From NCBI RefSeq assembly GCF_900101685.1, contig NZ_FMZZ01000009.1, forward strand, positions 186,001 through 250,000: 64,000 bases of DNA, in the 5' to 3' direction. Both the position numbers and the translations under genes were made by a program. The DNA is from Actinokineospora iranica (GTDB lineage Bacteria > Actinomycetota > Actinomycetes > Mycobacteriales > Pseudonocardiaceae). Each line of letters begins with the position of its first letter. Position 1 is the stretch's first letter. The notes under the pieces were generated by a model. That model had not been told where the DNA came from and made no database searches. It was given only the letters and a program-made list of their open reading frames with translations. Of the stretch, positions 8,733 through 16,717 are shown piece after piece.

Positions 8733-8880
8733 GCTCGACGGGGTGGAGTGGTTTCTTCGGGGCACCTACGAAGGAAGATCCCGTCGTGGGAAAGACGGGT
8801 GGGGAGCCTTCGGCCCCACGACCACGGCGAGTTTAGGGATCTTCCTTCACCCCCGGAGAAACCACTCCACCCCATCGAGC
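8733..8880. repeat. Long hairpin repeat element, copy 1
   Basis: An imperfect inverted repeat: left arm 8733-8782 beginning GCTCGACGGGGTGGAG, right arm 8836-8880 ending CCACCCCATCGAGC. An inner stem (GTCGTGGG 8783-8790 with CCCACGAC 8815-8822) extends the fold. The same arms and parts of the loop (AGACGGGTGG, GCCTTCGGCC) recur at 17882-18028, and the ends alone recur at 27926-27979. It lies between two minus-strand genes and encodes only spurious short frames. It could act as a terminator in transcripts, but its recurrence marks it as a dispersed element. Confidence 0.8.
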
Positions 8881-8969
8881 ACCTGGCAGGGCCGGGTGCG
8901 GACTTGGGGGGCGGGTGCCCTCTTTCTTGTGTCTTGTGCTTGTGCCCCTTCGAGCGTCTTGCCGTGGCT

Positions 8970-9362
8970 TTAGGGGGTGGGGGTGGCTTTGCGGTGGTCG
9001 TAGGCCCGCTGGGCGGCGAGGATGTCGGGGGTTTGGCGTTCGATCAGGCGGTATAGCTCTCGGACGCGTTCGGCCATGGGGATGCCCAGGTGGGTGAGGG
9101 AGTAGTCCACGTGTGGGGGGATCACGGGGTGGACTTCGCGGTGGACCAGGCCGTCGCGTTCCAGGGACTGGAGGGTTTGGGCGAGCATCTTCTCGCTCAC
9201 GCCGCCTACCGCCCGGCGTAGTTCGCTGAAGCGGTGGGTGCCTTCCAGGAGGACGCCGAGGACCAGGACGCCCCAGCGGCCTGCCACGTGTTCCATGACC
9301 GCGCGGCCGGGGCAGTCGCGGTTGAAGACGTTGAACGGTGTGGCCTCGATCATGTCGCCCAT
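8970..9362 (-). CDS. HxlR-family transcription regulator
   Basis: The product is 130 aa with a winged-helix HxlR domain. It starts with a cysteine-containing motif (NRDCPGRAVMEHVAGRWG) followed by RFSELRRAVGGVSEKMLAQT and LERDGLVHRE, the classic recognition helix and wing. The single N-terminal Cys matches the redox-sensing Cys of YodB/QorR-type members. It is divergent from an NmrA/QorB-like reductase gene, the common quinone/electrophile-response pair. The ATG at 9362 is used; the ATG at 9353 is also possible. Confidence 0.88.
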   Translation of the reverse strand: MGDMIEATPFNVFNRDCPGRAVMEHVAGRWGVLVLGVLLEGTHRFSELRRAVGGVSEKMLAQTLQSLERDGLVHREVHPVIPPHVDYSLTHLGIPMAERVRELYRLIERQTPDILAAQRAYDHRKATPTP

Positions 9363-9400
9363 GTGCGTGCGCCCCTTTCACCTGGAGGCTTTCGTTCGGG

Positions 9401-9445
9401 TAAGTATAGGAGGTTTGGGTGGGTACTATCTATAGGTTAGTGCTC
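9401..9445. promoter_or_regulatory. AT-rich divergent promoter, HxlR/SDR
   Basis: This is the only AT-rich stretch in the 134 bp between the divergent HxlR and SDR genes. It contains TAAGTATAGG (9401-9410) and TACTATCTATAGG (9424-9436), resembling TACTA-type half-sites seen upstream of QorR/YodB targets. No perfect palindrome longer than 6 bp is present, so the operator assignment is tentative. Confidence 0.4.
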
Positions 9446-9496
9446 GACTTACGGTGCGTCCGGACCTGACCCGATGGACTGGGGAGTGGACGAAAC

Positions 9497-10351
9497 GTGA
9501 CGATCTTGGTGACCGGTGCTACCGGACAGCTTGGCGGCCTTGCCGTGCGGCACCTGCTCGACCGGGTTTCTCCGGGCGATCTGGTGGTCTCCGTGCGCGA
9601 CCCTGCCAGAGCGGCGCACCTGGCCGAGCGCGGCGTGGCCGTGCGGCAGGGGGATTTCACCCGGCCGGACAGTTTGGACTTCCACGGTGTGGACACGCTG
9701 CTGCTGATCTCCGCCGATGGGCCGGAGGAGGTGCGGGGGCCGGGCCACGCTGCGGCCGTCGCGGCGGCGCGGAAAGCGGGAGTGCGGCGGCTGGTCTACA
9801 CGAGCCTGAGCGAGGCGGACGCGTCGCCGCTGCTGCTGGCTCGGGTGCACGCGGCGACCGAGGCGGTCATCCGGGACAGTGGGCTGGCCTTCACTTTCCT
9901 GCGCAACGGTCTGTACCACGAGGCGTTTACCGACGCGCTGCCGCAAGCGCTTGCCTGCGGGGCTCTTGTGACCGCTACCGGCGCTGGTGAGATCGCTACC
10001 GCGAGCCGGGACGATCTCGCTCTCGCGGCCGCGGTAGTGCTCACCGAAGAGGGGCACGAAGGCGCGGTGTACGAGCTGACCGGTCCACGGGCCTGGCGGT
10101 TCGCCGAGTTGGCGGGCATCGCGACCGAGGTCGCGGGCCAAGCGCTGGCGCACGTCTCGGTCTCCGACGACGAGCGGCGGGCCGTCCTGGCCGACGCGGG
10201 ATTGCCGGGGTTCGTGGTGGACCTGCTGGTGGACGCAGAGAGCCACATCCGCGCGGGCGCGCTCAGCCAGGTCCGCCCCGACCTGGCCAAGCTCATCGGC
10301 CGCGAGCCGACCCCGGTGGAGCGCGCCGTCAGCGCCGCGCTGGGCGGATGA
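9497..10351 (+). CDS. NAD(P)H-binding quinone-reductase-like SDR (YtfG/QorB type)
   Basis: The 284-aa atypical short-chain dehydrogenase starts with TILVTGATGQLGG, the Rossmann GxxGxxG nucleotide site. LVYTSLSEAD and TFLRNGLYHE are segments typical of NmrA/QorB proteins. The usual YxxxK triad is absent, as expected for this branch. Divergence from an HxlR regulator suggests induction by quinones or thiol-reactive compounds. GTG start; the 3' end overlaps the convergent C39 peptidase gene by 23 bp. Confidence 0.87.
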   Translation: MTILVTGATGQLGGLAVRHLLDRVSPGDLVVSVRDPARAAHLAERGVAVRQGDFTRPDSLDFHGVDTLLLISADGPEEVRGPGHAAAVAAARKAGVRRLVYTSLSEADASPLLLARVHAATEAVIRDSGLAFTFLRNGLYHEAFTDALPQALACGALVTATGAGEIATASRDDLALAAAVVLTEEGHEGAVYELTGPRAWRFAELAGIATEVAGQALAHVSVSDDERRAVLADAGLPGFVVDLLVDAESHIRAGALSQVRPDLAKLIGREPTPVERAVSAALGG

Positions 10352-11579
10352 TGTAGGCGATCCCGCCGGGCGCGCCCGCGACCGCGCCGCTGGCGGTGTG
10401 CCGCTTGGTGCGCAGCCAGATCGTCTCGAACTGGGCCCGGTCGTACACCCGGCGCACGGCGGCGTTGTCCGGCGACGCGGGGTCGTTGGCGATGACGTCG
10501 CCCTCAGGGGTGAAGCCGACGACCACCATCAGGTGACCCGCCGTGCCGTAGCCCGCGCCGTCGAGTTCGTCGGCGCGGAAGGACTGCGAGGTGATCACCG
10601 GGACGCCCGCGGCGATGTGGGACTCCAGTTCCGCCATCGACCGCAGCCGCGTCACGTGCGCGGACAGGCCGAACGTCGCGGCGTAGGCGGTGTTGAACGG
10701 CCAGTTGCCGGTGCCGTCGTAGGCGTGGTCGTAGGTGTGCCGGGCGGCGTGGTCGACGCTGGGGTCCGCGTACGCCGGGTCCACCCAGGCCAGGTCGGCC
10801 TGGCTCGGGCCGCGGCCCCAGTACTCGACCACCATCTCCGTGGAGGTCGGGCTGCACCACGCCTCGCCGCCGCCCCCGTACTGCGGGTACTGGCCGACGT
10901 GGGTGTTCTGCGAGTAGCGGGGCACCGGCAGTTCGATCCCCCGGGCCGGGCCGGGGGCGCTGGCGGGCACGGTGAACCGGTCCGGCACGGCCGAGGTCAT
11001 CGCGCCGACCATGGTCAGGGTGGGGGAGGCGTCGGTGCCCGCGAGCCGGTAGAGCGTCACGCGCAACCGGTAGCCGGTAAGACCCTGGGCGGCGATGAAC
11101 GTGTCGACGTCGACCATGCCCGCCGCGCCGGACTGGCCGGGGACGCTGGTGCGCTGGATGTCGCCGTCGCCGGACGCCCACCGGCCCAGCGAGTACCAGC
11201 GCTCACCCGCGCGCGGCCGCATCTCGACCTGCAACCAGGTGCCCGGGGGCGTCTGCGCGTTCCACGACGCGACGAGCTGGGTGGCGGCGAACCCGGGCCG
11301 GTGCTCGGGCGAGGTCCAGGTCGCGTACTCGTAGCGCCGGGTAGTGCCCAGCCCCGGTTCGGTGTGCTCGACCGTGCCCGCGGGGCGCGCGATCCGGAGA
11401 CCGTTTCGACCGGGTAAGAGCCCGTCGGTAAGTCCGGCGCCGAACGCTCGGGGCATCCGGAACTCGCGGTAGTCGACAGCCGCGGTGGTCGCGGCGGCGG
11501 TGGGGGAGACAGCGGCGGCGACGGCCAGCGCGACGCAGCAGGCGGCGAGGATCTTGGGCAGAGTCAGGGGGATCACCAT
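10329..11579 (-). CDS. Secreted C39-like cysteine peptidase
   Basis: The 416-aa protein has a signal peptide at residues 1-30 (hydrophobic core KILAACCVALAVAAAV). A beta-rich N-terminal region contains WTSPEHRPGF. The C-terminal papain-like C39 domain has the catalytic Cys in EAWCSPTSTEM and the catalytic His/Asp in GHLMVVVGF and VIANDPAS. Such proteins are exported peptidases or possibly peptidoglycan-bridge cleaving enzymes. A GTG 24 bp upstream is an alternative start; neither has a strong ribosome site. Upstream lies TGTAAACGCTT, which resembles a LacI-type half-site, but no repressor is nearby. Confidence 0.82.
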   Translation of the reverse strand: MVIPLTLPKILAACCVALAVAAAVSPTAAATTAAVDYREFRMPRAFGAGLTDGLLPGRNGLRIARPAGTVEHTEPGLGTTRRYEYATWTSPEHRPGFAATQLVASWNAQTPPGTWLQVEMRPRAGERWYSLGRWASGDGDIQRTSVPGQSGAAGMVDVDTFIAAQGLTGYRLRVTLYRLAGTDASPTLTMVGAMTSAVPDRFTVPASAPGPARGIELPVPRYSQNTHVGQYPQYGGGGEAWCSPTSTEMVVEYWGRGPSQADLAWVDPAYADPSVDHAARHTYDHAYDGTGNWPFNTAYAATFGLSAHVTRLRSMAELESHIAAGVPVITSQSFRADELDGAGYGTAGHLMVVVGFTPEGDVIANDPASPDNAAVRRVYDRAQFETIWLRTKRHTASGAVAGAPGGIAYIIRPARR

Positions 11580-11634
11580 GGTGAAGATTTTCGCGTCGTC
11601 CACGTGCTGTGTAAACGCTTGACAGCCGGTTGGC

Positions 11635-12210
11635 TCAGTCCGCCGCGCCGGTCTCCAGCTCGGTCACGAACTCCGCCCAGAACTCCTCGACGCACCGCTC
11701 GATGCGGATGCCCAGCTCCAGCGACTTCACCTGCCACGGGTCGGCGTAGTCCACGATCCGCTCGTGCTGGGCGATGTAGCCGTCCGCGCGCGACCGGTGC
11801 GAGTCCCGCCGCGTCCTGGCCAGGTTCACCAGGTCGGCGCGGTCGCCGAAGGTCGCGAAGAACAGCTTGAGCAGGCCGAGGTCGCGGACCTCGGTCTGCT
11901 CCGGCGTCGGCGCGCCCAGCCACTCGCGCAGCGCGTCGCGGCCCTCCTGGGTGATCGAGTACGTGCGCCTGCGCCTGCCGCCGTCCTCGATGGACGCGGT
12001 GACCAGGCCGTCCTCGGCGAGCCGCGCGGGCTCGTCGTAGAGCTGGGAGTGGGCGAACGCCCAGAAGTTGCCGACGGTGTACCCGACCCGCTGCTTCAGG
12101 TCGTAACTCGTCGCGGGACCGTGGCTGAGCATTCCCAAGACCACATAGGACGTGGCGTTGAGCTTGCGGGCGCGCGGACCGGGCGTCGGCTCGCTGGGCA
12201 GGGTCGTCAC
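11635..12210 (-). CDS. PadR-family regulator
   Basis: The product is about 191 aa. The N-terminal PadR winged helix (SYVVLGMLSHGPATSYDLKQ, then LYDEPARLAEDGLV) is followed by RRRTYSITQEGRDAL. The C-terminal helical Vir_act_alpha_C dimerisation domain contains ELGIRIERCVEEFW. The GTG start is chosen because the frame upstream is the read-through of a shadow. The purine run AAGGGG sits very close to it, so the start is uncertain. It may control the adjacent acyl-CoA ligase, 131 bp upstream on the same strand. Confidence 0.85.
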   Translation of the reverse strand: MTTLPSEPTPGPRARKLNATSYVVLGMLSHGPATSYDLKQRVGYTVGNFWAFAHSQLYDEPARLAEDGLVTASIEDGGRRRRTYSITQEGRDALREWLGAPTPEQTEVRDLGLLKLFFATFGDRADLVNLARTRRDSHRSRADGYIAQHERIVDYADPWQVKSLELGIRIERCVEEFWAEFVTELETGAAD

Positions 12211-12341
12211 CCCCTTCAGTCGCGGGAACGCGACGACCCTACCCAGCCCGGTGGTTCTCTGCCCCCGATTGGCGGTACCGAGTTCGCACTGACCGGCCGC
12301 GTGCGCTGTGCCGAGCGGGCGAGGCTGGTCCGCCCGGCCGC

Positions 12342-13988
12342 TCAGCCGAGTCGCTTCACGTCCAGCCTGCCCTCGGAGTGCGCTGCGCGCAGCACCTTCT
12401 TGTCGAACTTGCCCACGCTGGTCTTGGGGACCTCCTCGATGAACGCCCAGTTCTCCGGGACCTGCCACTTGGCGACCTTGTCCGCCAGGAAGCCGCGCAG
12501 CTCCTCCGCGCTGGCCTCGGCGCCCGCGCGCAGCACCACGGTGACCAGCGGGCGCTCGTCCCACTTCGGGTCGGGCACGCCGATGACCGCGGCCTCGGCC
12601 ACCGCCGGGTGCGCCATCACGTGGTTCTCCAGCTCCACCGACGAGATCCACTCGCCACCGGACTTGATGATGTCCTTCGAGCGGTCGGTGAGGGTGAGGA
12701 AGCCGTCCGGGGTGAGGGTGCCGACGTCGCCGGTGCGCAGCCAGCCGTCGTCGAACCTCTCGGCGCTCGCGCCTGCTGAGTCGTCCTTGTCCAGCCGGTA
12801 GTAAGAGGCGGCGATCCACGGCCCGCGCACCTCAAGCTCGCCGACGCTCTCGCCGTCCCACGGGGCCTCGCTGCCGTCGTCGCGGACCAGCCGGGCGGTG
12901 ACGCCCGCGGGCAGGCGGCCCTGGGTGTAGCGGTACTTCCACGCCGCTTCCTCGCCGACCCCGGCGGGCGGACGGCAGATGGTGCCCAGCGGCGAGGTCT
13001 CGGTCATGCCCCAGGCGTGGATGATGTGCACGCCGTACTTCTCGGCGAAGGTGTGCATCATCGACGGCGGGCAGGCCGAGCCGCCGACGACGACCTCGCG
13101 CAGCGGGCTCAGGTCCTGCGGGTGGCTGTCCAGGTGGGCGAGCAGCCCCTGCCAGATGGTCGGCACCGCCGCCGAGTGCGTCGGCTTGAACTGCTTGATC
13201 ATGGCGGCCAGCGGCTCCGGCTGCAGGAACCGGTCCGGCATGATCAGCGACGCGCCGGACATGAACGCCGCGTACGGCATCCCCCACGACATGGCGTGGA
13301 ACTGCGGCACGATCACCAGCGAGCGGTCCGCGGCGGACAGCGCCATGCCCTCGACCATGCAGACCTGCATCGAGTGCAGCCAGATCGAGCGGTGCGAGTA
13401 GACGACGCCCTTGGGGTTGCCGGTGGTGCCGGAGGTGTAGCAGATGGCCGCGGCGGCGCGTTCGTCCACTTCGGGCCAGTCGAACTCGGTCGGCGCGGCG
13501 GCGAGCAGGTCGTCGTAGGCGTGCACCTCGACGCCTTCCGGCGCGGTGATCGCGGCGGCCGGTCCATTGGCGACGATGACGTGCCGGACGGTCTCGAACG
13601 TCGGCAGCACCTTCGCCAGCAGCGGCGCGATGGAGGCGTCGACGATGACGACGTGGTCCTCGGCGTGGTTGGCGATGTAGGTGAGCTGCTCGGGGAACAG
13701 CCGCACGTTGAGCGTGTGCAGCACCGCGCCCATGGCGGGCACGGCCAGGTAGGCGGTCAGGTGCTCGGCGTTGTTCCACATGAACGTGGCCACCCGCTGG
13801 TCGCCGGTCACGCCGAGCCCGCGCAGCGCGTTGGCCAGCCGGGCGGCCCGGTCGCCGATCTCGGCGAAGGTGGCGGTCCGGCCAGCCTCCCCCGTCCAGG
13901 TGATTACCTCGCTGCCCGAGTGCACGGTCGAGCCGTGGCGCAGCAGCGTCGCGATGGACAGGGAACCGTCCTGCATGGTGCTCAACAT
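12342..13988 (-). CDS. Fatty-acid--CoA ligase (acyl-activating enzyme)
   Basis: The 548-aa ANL enzyme forms an acyl-adenylate and then the CoA thioester. The P-loop-like A3 motif YTSGTTGNPKGVVYS is present, followed by WGMTETSP (A5), GWLRTGDVG (A7), DRSKDIIKSGGEWIS (A8) and the catalytic Lys near the end (KTSVGKFDKKVL, A10). It resembles medium/long-chain FadD proteins. The ATG at 13988 is preceded by CAGGAG at 10 bp. An upstream ATG in the longer frame lacks a ribosome site. Confidence 0.92.
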   Translation of the reverse strand: MLSTMQDGSLSIATLLRHGSTVHSGSEVITWTGEAGRTATFAEIGDRAARLANALRGLGVTGDQRVATFMWNNAEHLTAYLAVPAMGAVLHTLNVRLFPEQLTYIANHAEDHVVIVDASIAPLLAKVLPTFETVRHVIVANGPAAAITAPEGVEVHAYDDLLAAAPTEFDWPEVDERAAAAICYTSGTTGNPKGVVYSHRSIWLHSMQVCMVEGMALSAADRSLVIVPQFHAMSWGMPYAAFMSGASLIMPDRFLQPEPLAAMIKQFKPTHSAAVPTIWQGLLAHLDSHPQDLSPLREVVVGGSACPPSMMHTFAEKYGVHIIHAWGMTETSPLGTICRPPAGVGEEAAWKYRYTQGRLPAGVTARLVRDDGSEAPWDGESVGELEVRGPWIAASYYRLDKDDSAGASAERFDDGWLRTGDVGTLTPDGFLTLTDRSKDIIKSGGEWISSVELENHVMAHPAVAEAAVIGVPDPKWDERPLVTVVLRAGAEASAEELRGFLADKVAKWQVPENWAFIEEVPKTSVGKFDKKVLRAAHSEGRLDVKRLG

Positions 13989-14373
13989 CGTTGACAAGCT
14001 CCTGGGGAATGGGACGGCAGCAGCCGTCCGGCGGATTCCGACGCCCCGACTACCGGCAAGTAATCCCACACGATAGTGCGCGCGTCGCTGCCGCGACACA
14101 GTCGAAACGGCGCAATTCGGATGTTGATCATGTGCTCACGCAGCGTCGTCGACCCCTGACAAGACGCGCTCCGCAAGAGGTTTCTGCGTGTCGGGGGTAT
14201 GTTGCCCAACGAGGTGTCGTTTACTGGTGAAAGGCACCGGGCCGCCGGGTCGCACGGTGCGCCGAGGGTGGGGACTCGTTTCCGCTTCGGTGACCGTCGG
14301 TAGTCATGGTGCCCGCCGAACCACTGTCTGACCCACCGCTGCCGCGGTGGGTGATGAAGGAAGGACAATTACG
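13989..14373. other. Long leader/intergenic region before mIHF-like gene
   Basis: These 385 bp between divergent genes contain no convincing frame. The stretch holds both promoters and, at 14356-14365, a strong GAAGGAAGGA ribosome site for the TTG start at 14374. No clear operator palindrome was found. The length suggests a long untranslated leader or several promoters for the nucleoid protein. Confidence 0.5.
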
Positions 14374-14685
14374 TTGGCTCTGCCCACGTTGACTCCCGAG
14401 CAGCGCGCGGATGCGCTCGCCAAGGCAGCCGAGGCCCGCAAGGCGCGCTCGGAACTGCTGGCGTCGATCAAGTCCGGTGAGCGGACCATCGCGTCGGTGC
14501 TCGATAAGGCCAAGGACGACAAGACCATCGGAAAGACGAAGGTCGCCGCCCTGCTCAAGGCCGTCCCCGGCCTGGGCGCGGTGAAGGTGGCCGCCCTGCT
14601 TGAGCAGGCGGGGATCGACCCGGACCGGCGTGCCGCCGGTCTCGGCGAGCGCCAGCGCGCCGCGCTGCTCGACGCGCTGAACTAG
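14374..14685 (+). CDS. mihF: Integration host factor, actinobacterial type (mIHF/sIHF)
   Basis: The product is 103 aa. The N-terminus reads (M)ALPTLTPEQRADALAKAA, matching the start of mIHF/sIHF. A helix-two-turns-helix DNA-binding domain follows (LLKAVPGLGAVKVAALLEQAG, shown here in part), then GLGERQRAALLDAL. The start is TTG, supported by a GAAGGAAGGA Shine-Dalgarno at 8 bp and by family alignment. The family binds DNA non-specifically and shapes the nucleoid. The normal context is next to gmk and rpoZ; here the neighbours are unrelated, so this may be a paralogue of the housekeeping copy. Confidence 0.85.
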   Translation: MALPTLTPEQRADALAKAAEARKARSELLASIKSGERTIASVLDKAKDDKTIGKTKVAALLKAVPGLGAVKVAALLEQAGIDPDRRAAGLGERQRAALLDALN

Positions 14686-14724
14686 TCCTCTACTAGTCCT
14701 CTGCTAGTCCTCGACTAGTAGAGG
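14681..14724 (+). repeat. 11-bp tandem repeats over the mIHF stop codon
   Basis: Four 11-bp units (ACTAGTCCTCT twice, then GCTAGTCCTCG and ACTAGTAGAGG) start on the stop codon. The last unit is the exact reverse complement of CCTCTACTAGT at 14687-14697, so an 11-bp stem with a 16-nt loop can form in the transcript. It may be an mRNA-end structure in front of the terminator. Confidence 0.8.
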
Positions 14725-14726
14725 AA

Positions 14727-14762
14727 CCTCGGGTGGGCGTCGGTGTCGACGCCCACCCGAGG
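14727..14762 (+). terminator. Strong hairpin terminator after mIHF gene
   Basis: A perfect 16-bp stem (14727-14742 with 14747-14762) with the 4-nt loop GTGT, beginning CCTCGGGTGGGC. There is no U-tract, as is common in actinomycetes. It ends the mIHF transcript before the isochorismate synthase gene. Confidence 0.85.
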
Positions 14763-14833
14763 TGTCTCCGGCGTGGGCAAGGCCATAGCGGGCCCATGCC
14801 CATTGCCGCCGCCGCGCTAGGCATGATGGGGCG

Positions 14834-15979
14834 ATGGCAGCAGACGGAGCGCGACGCGCGGCGGCCGACCTGGTCGAGGACTACCGGCCCGGGTCGTTCC
14901 TGCTCGCGGGCCCGGAGAGCACGCTGCTGGCCACCGGCTCCCAGGCCGCCGTCAGCGAGACCGACCCGGACGAACTCGCAGCCCGGGTGACGAAACTGCT
15001 GGTCGACACCCAGGCCCCGGTCGCCGTCGGCGCGCTCCCGTTCGACTCAGCCGCCGCCGGGCACCTGGTCATCCCCGAATCGGTGCGCCGCGCGGGCGGC
15101 CTCCACCCCTACCTGCCCGCCGGTGAGCCGTGGTCGCCGCCCGCGCCCGAGGTCGTGGCGGTCCCCGAGCCAGCCGACTACGAACGGGCCGTCGCCGACG
15201 CGGTGACCGCGCTGTGCGCCGACACGGGTCTGCGCAAGGTCGTGCTGGCCAGGGCGCTGCGGCTGACCTTCGCCGAGCGCGTCGAGGTGGCCCGGCTGCT
15301 GCCCGGCCTGGCCGCGGCCAACCCGCTGGGCTACACCTACGCCGCCGACCTGCCCGGCGGCAGCACCCTGGTCGGCGCCAGCCCCGAACTGCTGCTGGCC
15401 CGCACCGGAACCCAGGTCGTGTCCAACCCGATGGCCGGGTCGCTGCCGCGCGGCGCCGACCCGGACAGCGACCGCGCCAACGCGGCGGCGCTGCTGGCGT
15501 CCACGAAGGACCAGGCCGAGCACCGGCTGGTCGTGGAGGCCGTGGTGGACGCGCTCGGCCCGTTCTGCCGCGGTCTCTATGTGCCGGGCGGGCCGTCGCT
15601 GGTCAGCACACCGACCATGTGGCACCTGTCCACCCGGATCACCGGCGAGCTGGCCGACCCGGACGTCTCGTCGCTGCGGCTGGCCGCGGCCCTGCACCCC
15701 ACGCCCGCGGTCTGCGGCACACCCGCCGCGGCGGCCCGGTCCGCGATCGCCGACCTGGAGCCGTTCGACCGCGGCTTCTACAGCGGCGTCGTCGGCTGGT
15801 GCGCCCCCGACGGCGACGGCGAGTGGGTCGTGGCGATCCGCTGCGCGGAGGTGTCCGGGGCGCGGATGCGGCTGTTCGCCGGGGCCGGGATCATGCCCGC
15901 CTCCCGGCCCGCCGCGGAGCTGGCCGAGACCTCGGCGAAGTTCCGGACGCTACTGCTCGCGCTGGGCTTGGACCTCTAG
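14834..15979 (+). CDS. Isochorismate synthase
   Basis: The 381-aa chorismate-binding enzyme (EntC/DhbC/MenF type) converts chorismate to isochorismate. Visible motifs are KVVLARAL, LVGASPELLLARTG, NPMAGSLPRG, the DQAEHRLVVE helix, HPTPAVCGTP, and DRGFYSGVVGW with the C-terminal AGAGIMPASRP. Residue order and length match salicylate/2,3-DHB-type synthases. Its neighbour is an Sfp-type PPTase on the opposite strand (4-bp tail overlap), which suggests siderophore or quinone precursor supply. No DHB dehydrogenase, isochorismatase or NRPS gene is in the window. Confidence 0.9.
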   Translation: MAADGARRAAADLVEDYRPGSFLLAGPESTLLATGSQAAVSETDPDELAARVTKLLVDTQAPVAVGALPFDSAAAGHLVIPESVRRAGGLHPYLPAGEPWSPPAPEVVAVPEPADYERAVADAVTALCADTGLRKVVLARALRLTFAERVEVARLLPGLAAANPLGYTYAADLPGGSTLVGASPELLLARTGTQVVSNPMAGSLPRGADPDSDRANAAALLASTKDQAEHRLVVEAVVDALGPFCRGLYVPGGPSLVSTPTMWHLSTRITGELADPDVSSLRLAAALHPTPAVCGTPAAAARSAIADLEPFDRGFYSGVVGWCAPDGDGEWVVAIRCAEVSGARMRLFAGAGIMPASRPAAELAETSAKFRTLLLALGLDL

Positions 15980-16662
15980 GAGAGGCCCTTCACCAGGTCG
16001 TCGGCCCAGAGCACGCGCACCTGCGGCGCGGCGTCGCCCAGGACGGCGACGCACGCCCGGTAGCCGGGGCCCGCGTCGATGTCGACCAGGTGCGTTGTCG
16101 CTGGCAGCAAGCCCGCTTTCGTGCCGTCGAGCAGGGCTGGCTGCTCGTCGGGGGCGCTGACCGCGATGGCGCGCATCGGGACCGCGAGGCCCTTGCCGGT
16201 GGCCTTGAGGACGGCTTCCTTGCGCGACCAGTACGTGAAGAACCCGGGAACCGGCGTGGTCAGCGCGGACTGCTCCCGCTCGGTCAGCGACATGCGGACG
16301 AGCTCGGCCATCAGCTCCCGCTCGACCACCTGCTCCACGTCGACGCCGACCGGGGCCGCGGCCAGCGCGACGGCCACCCGGTCGCCGGAGTGGGAGATGG
16401 ACAGCTCGGGGCCGCCGCCGACTCTGGGCTTCCCATGCGGGCGGTCGCAGTCCGGGCAGGTGCTGTCGAACCGGACCGCACGCGGCGGGACCCCCAGCTC
16501 GCGGCCCACCAGCGCCTTCGCCATCACCCGGCCGGTGAGGAACCGGGCTCGGTCGACCGCGCGGGCGTAGGTCTCCCCGCGGACCTGTTCCACGGGGTCG
16601 AGCAGGTCGAGCAGGGCCGGGGTCGGTGCCGCCGGGTGGGCTAGGTGGACCTCGCAGCGCAT
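15976..16662 (-). CDS. 4'-phosphopantetheinyl transferase, Sfp type
   Basis: The product is 228 aa and transfers phosphopantetheine from CoA to carrier proteins. Motifs present are ELSISHSGDRVAVAL (substrate segment), VGVDVEQVVER (Mg-binding GxDxE) and FFTYWSRKEAVLKATGKGL (the WxxKEAxxK signature). The CPDCDRPHGKP segment is typical of Sfp/Svp-type actinobacterial enzymes. It would activate NRPS/PKS carrier proteins encoded elsewhere. ATG start at 16662; it is separated by 55 bp from the divergent PucR-like gene. Confidence 0.92.
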   Translation of the reverse strand: MRCEVHLAHPAAPTPALLDLLDPVEQVRGETYARAVDRARFLTGRVMAKALVGRELGVPPRAVRFDSTCPDCDRPHGKPRVGGGPELSISHSGDRVAVALAAAPVGVDVEQVVERELMAELVRMSLTEREQSALTTPVPGFFTYWSRKEAVLKATGKGLAVPMRAIAVSAPDEQPALLDGTKAGLLPATTHLVDIDAGPGYRACVAVLGDAAPQVRVLWADDLVKGLS

Positions 16663-16717
16663 CCCCCGGTCGTACCAGTCGGTACAAAATGGGCTGTTGG
16701 CGGGTTACAGTCGTGCG

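Noticed and set aside
8570-8875. Short proteins starting MGWSGF inside the hairpin elements
   Set aside because: They arise from reading the repeat arms; no ribosome site and the same frame recurs only because the element recurs.
12210-12819. Longer PadR protein of 394 aa
   Set aside because: The extension is antisense-type read-through of the acyl-CoA ligase coding strand in another frame; PadR domains start at about 12200.
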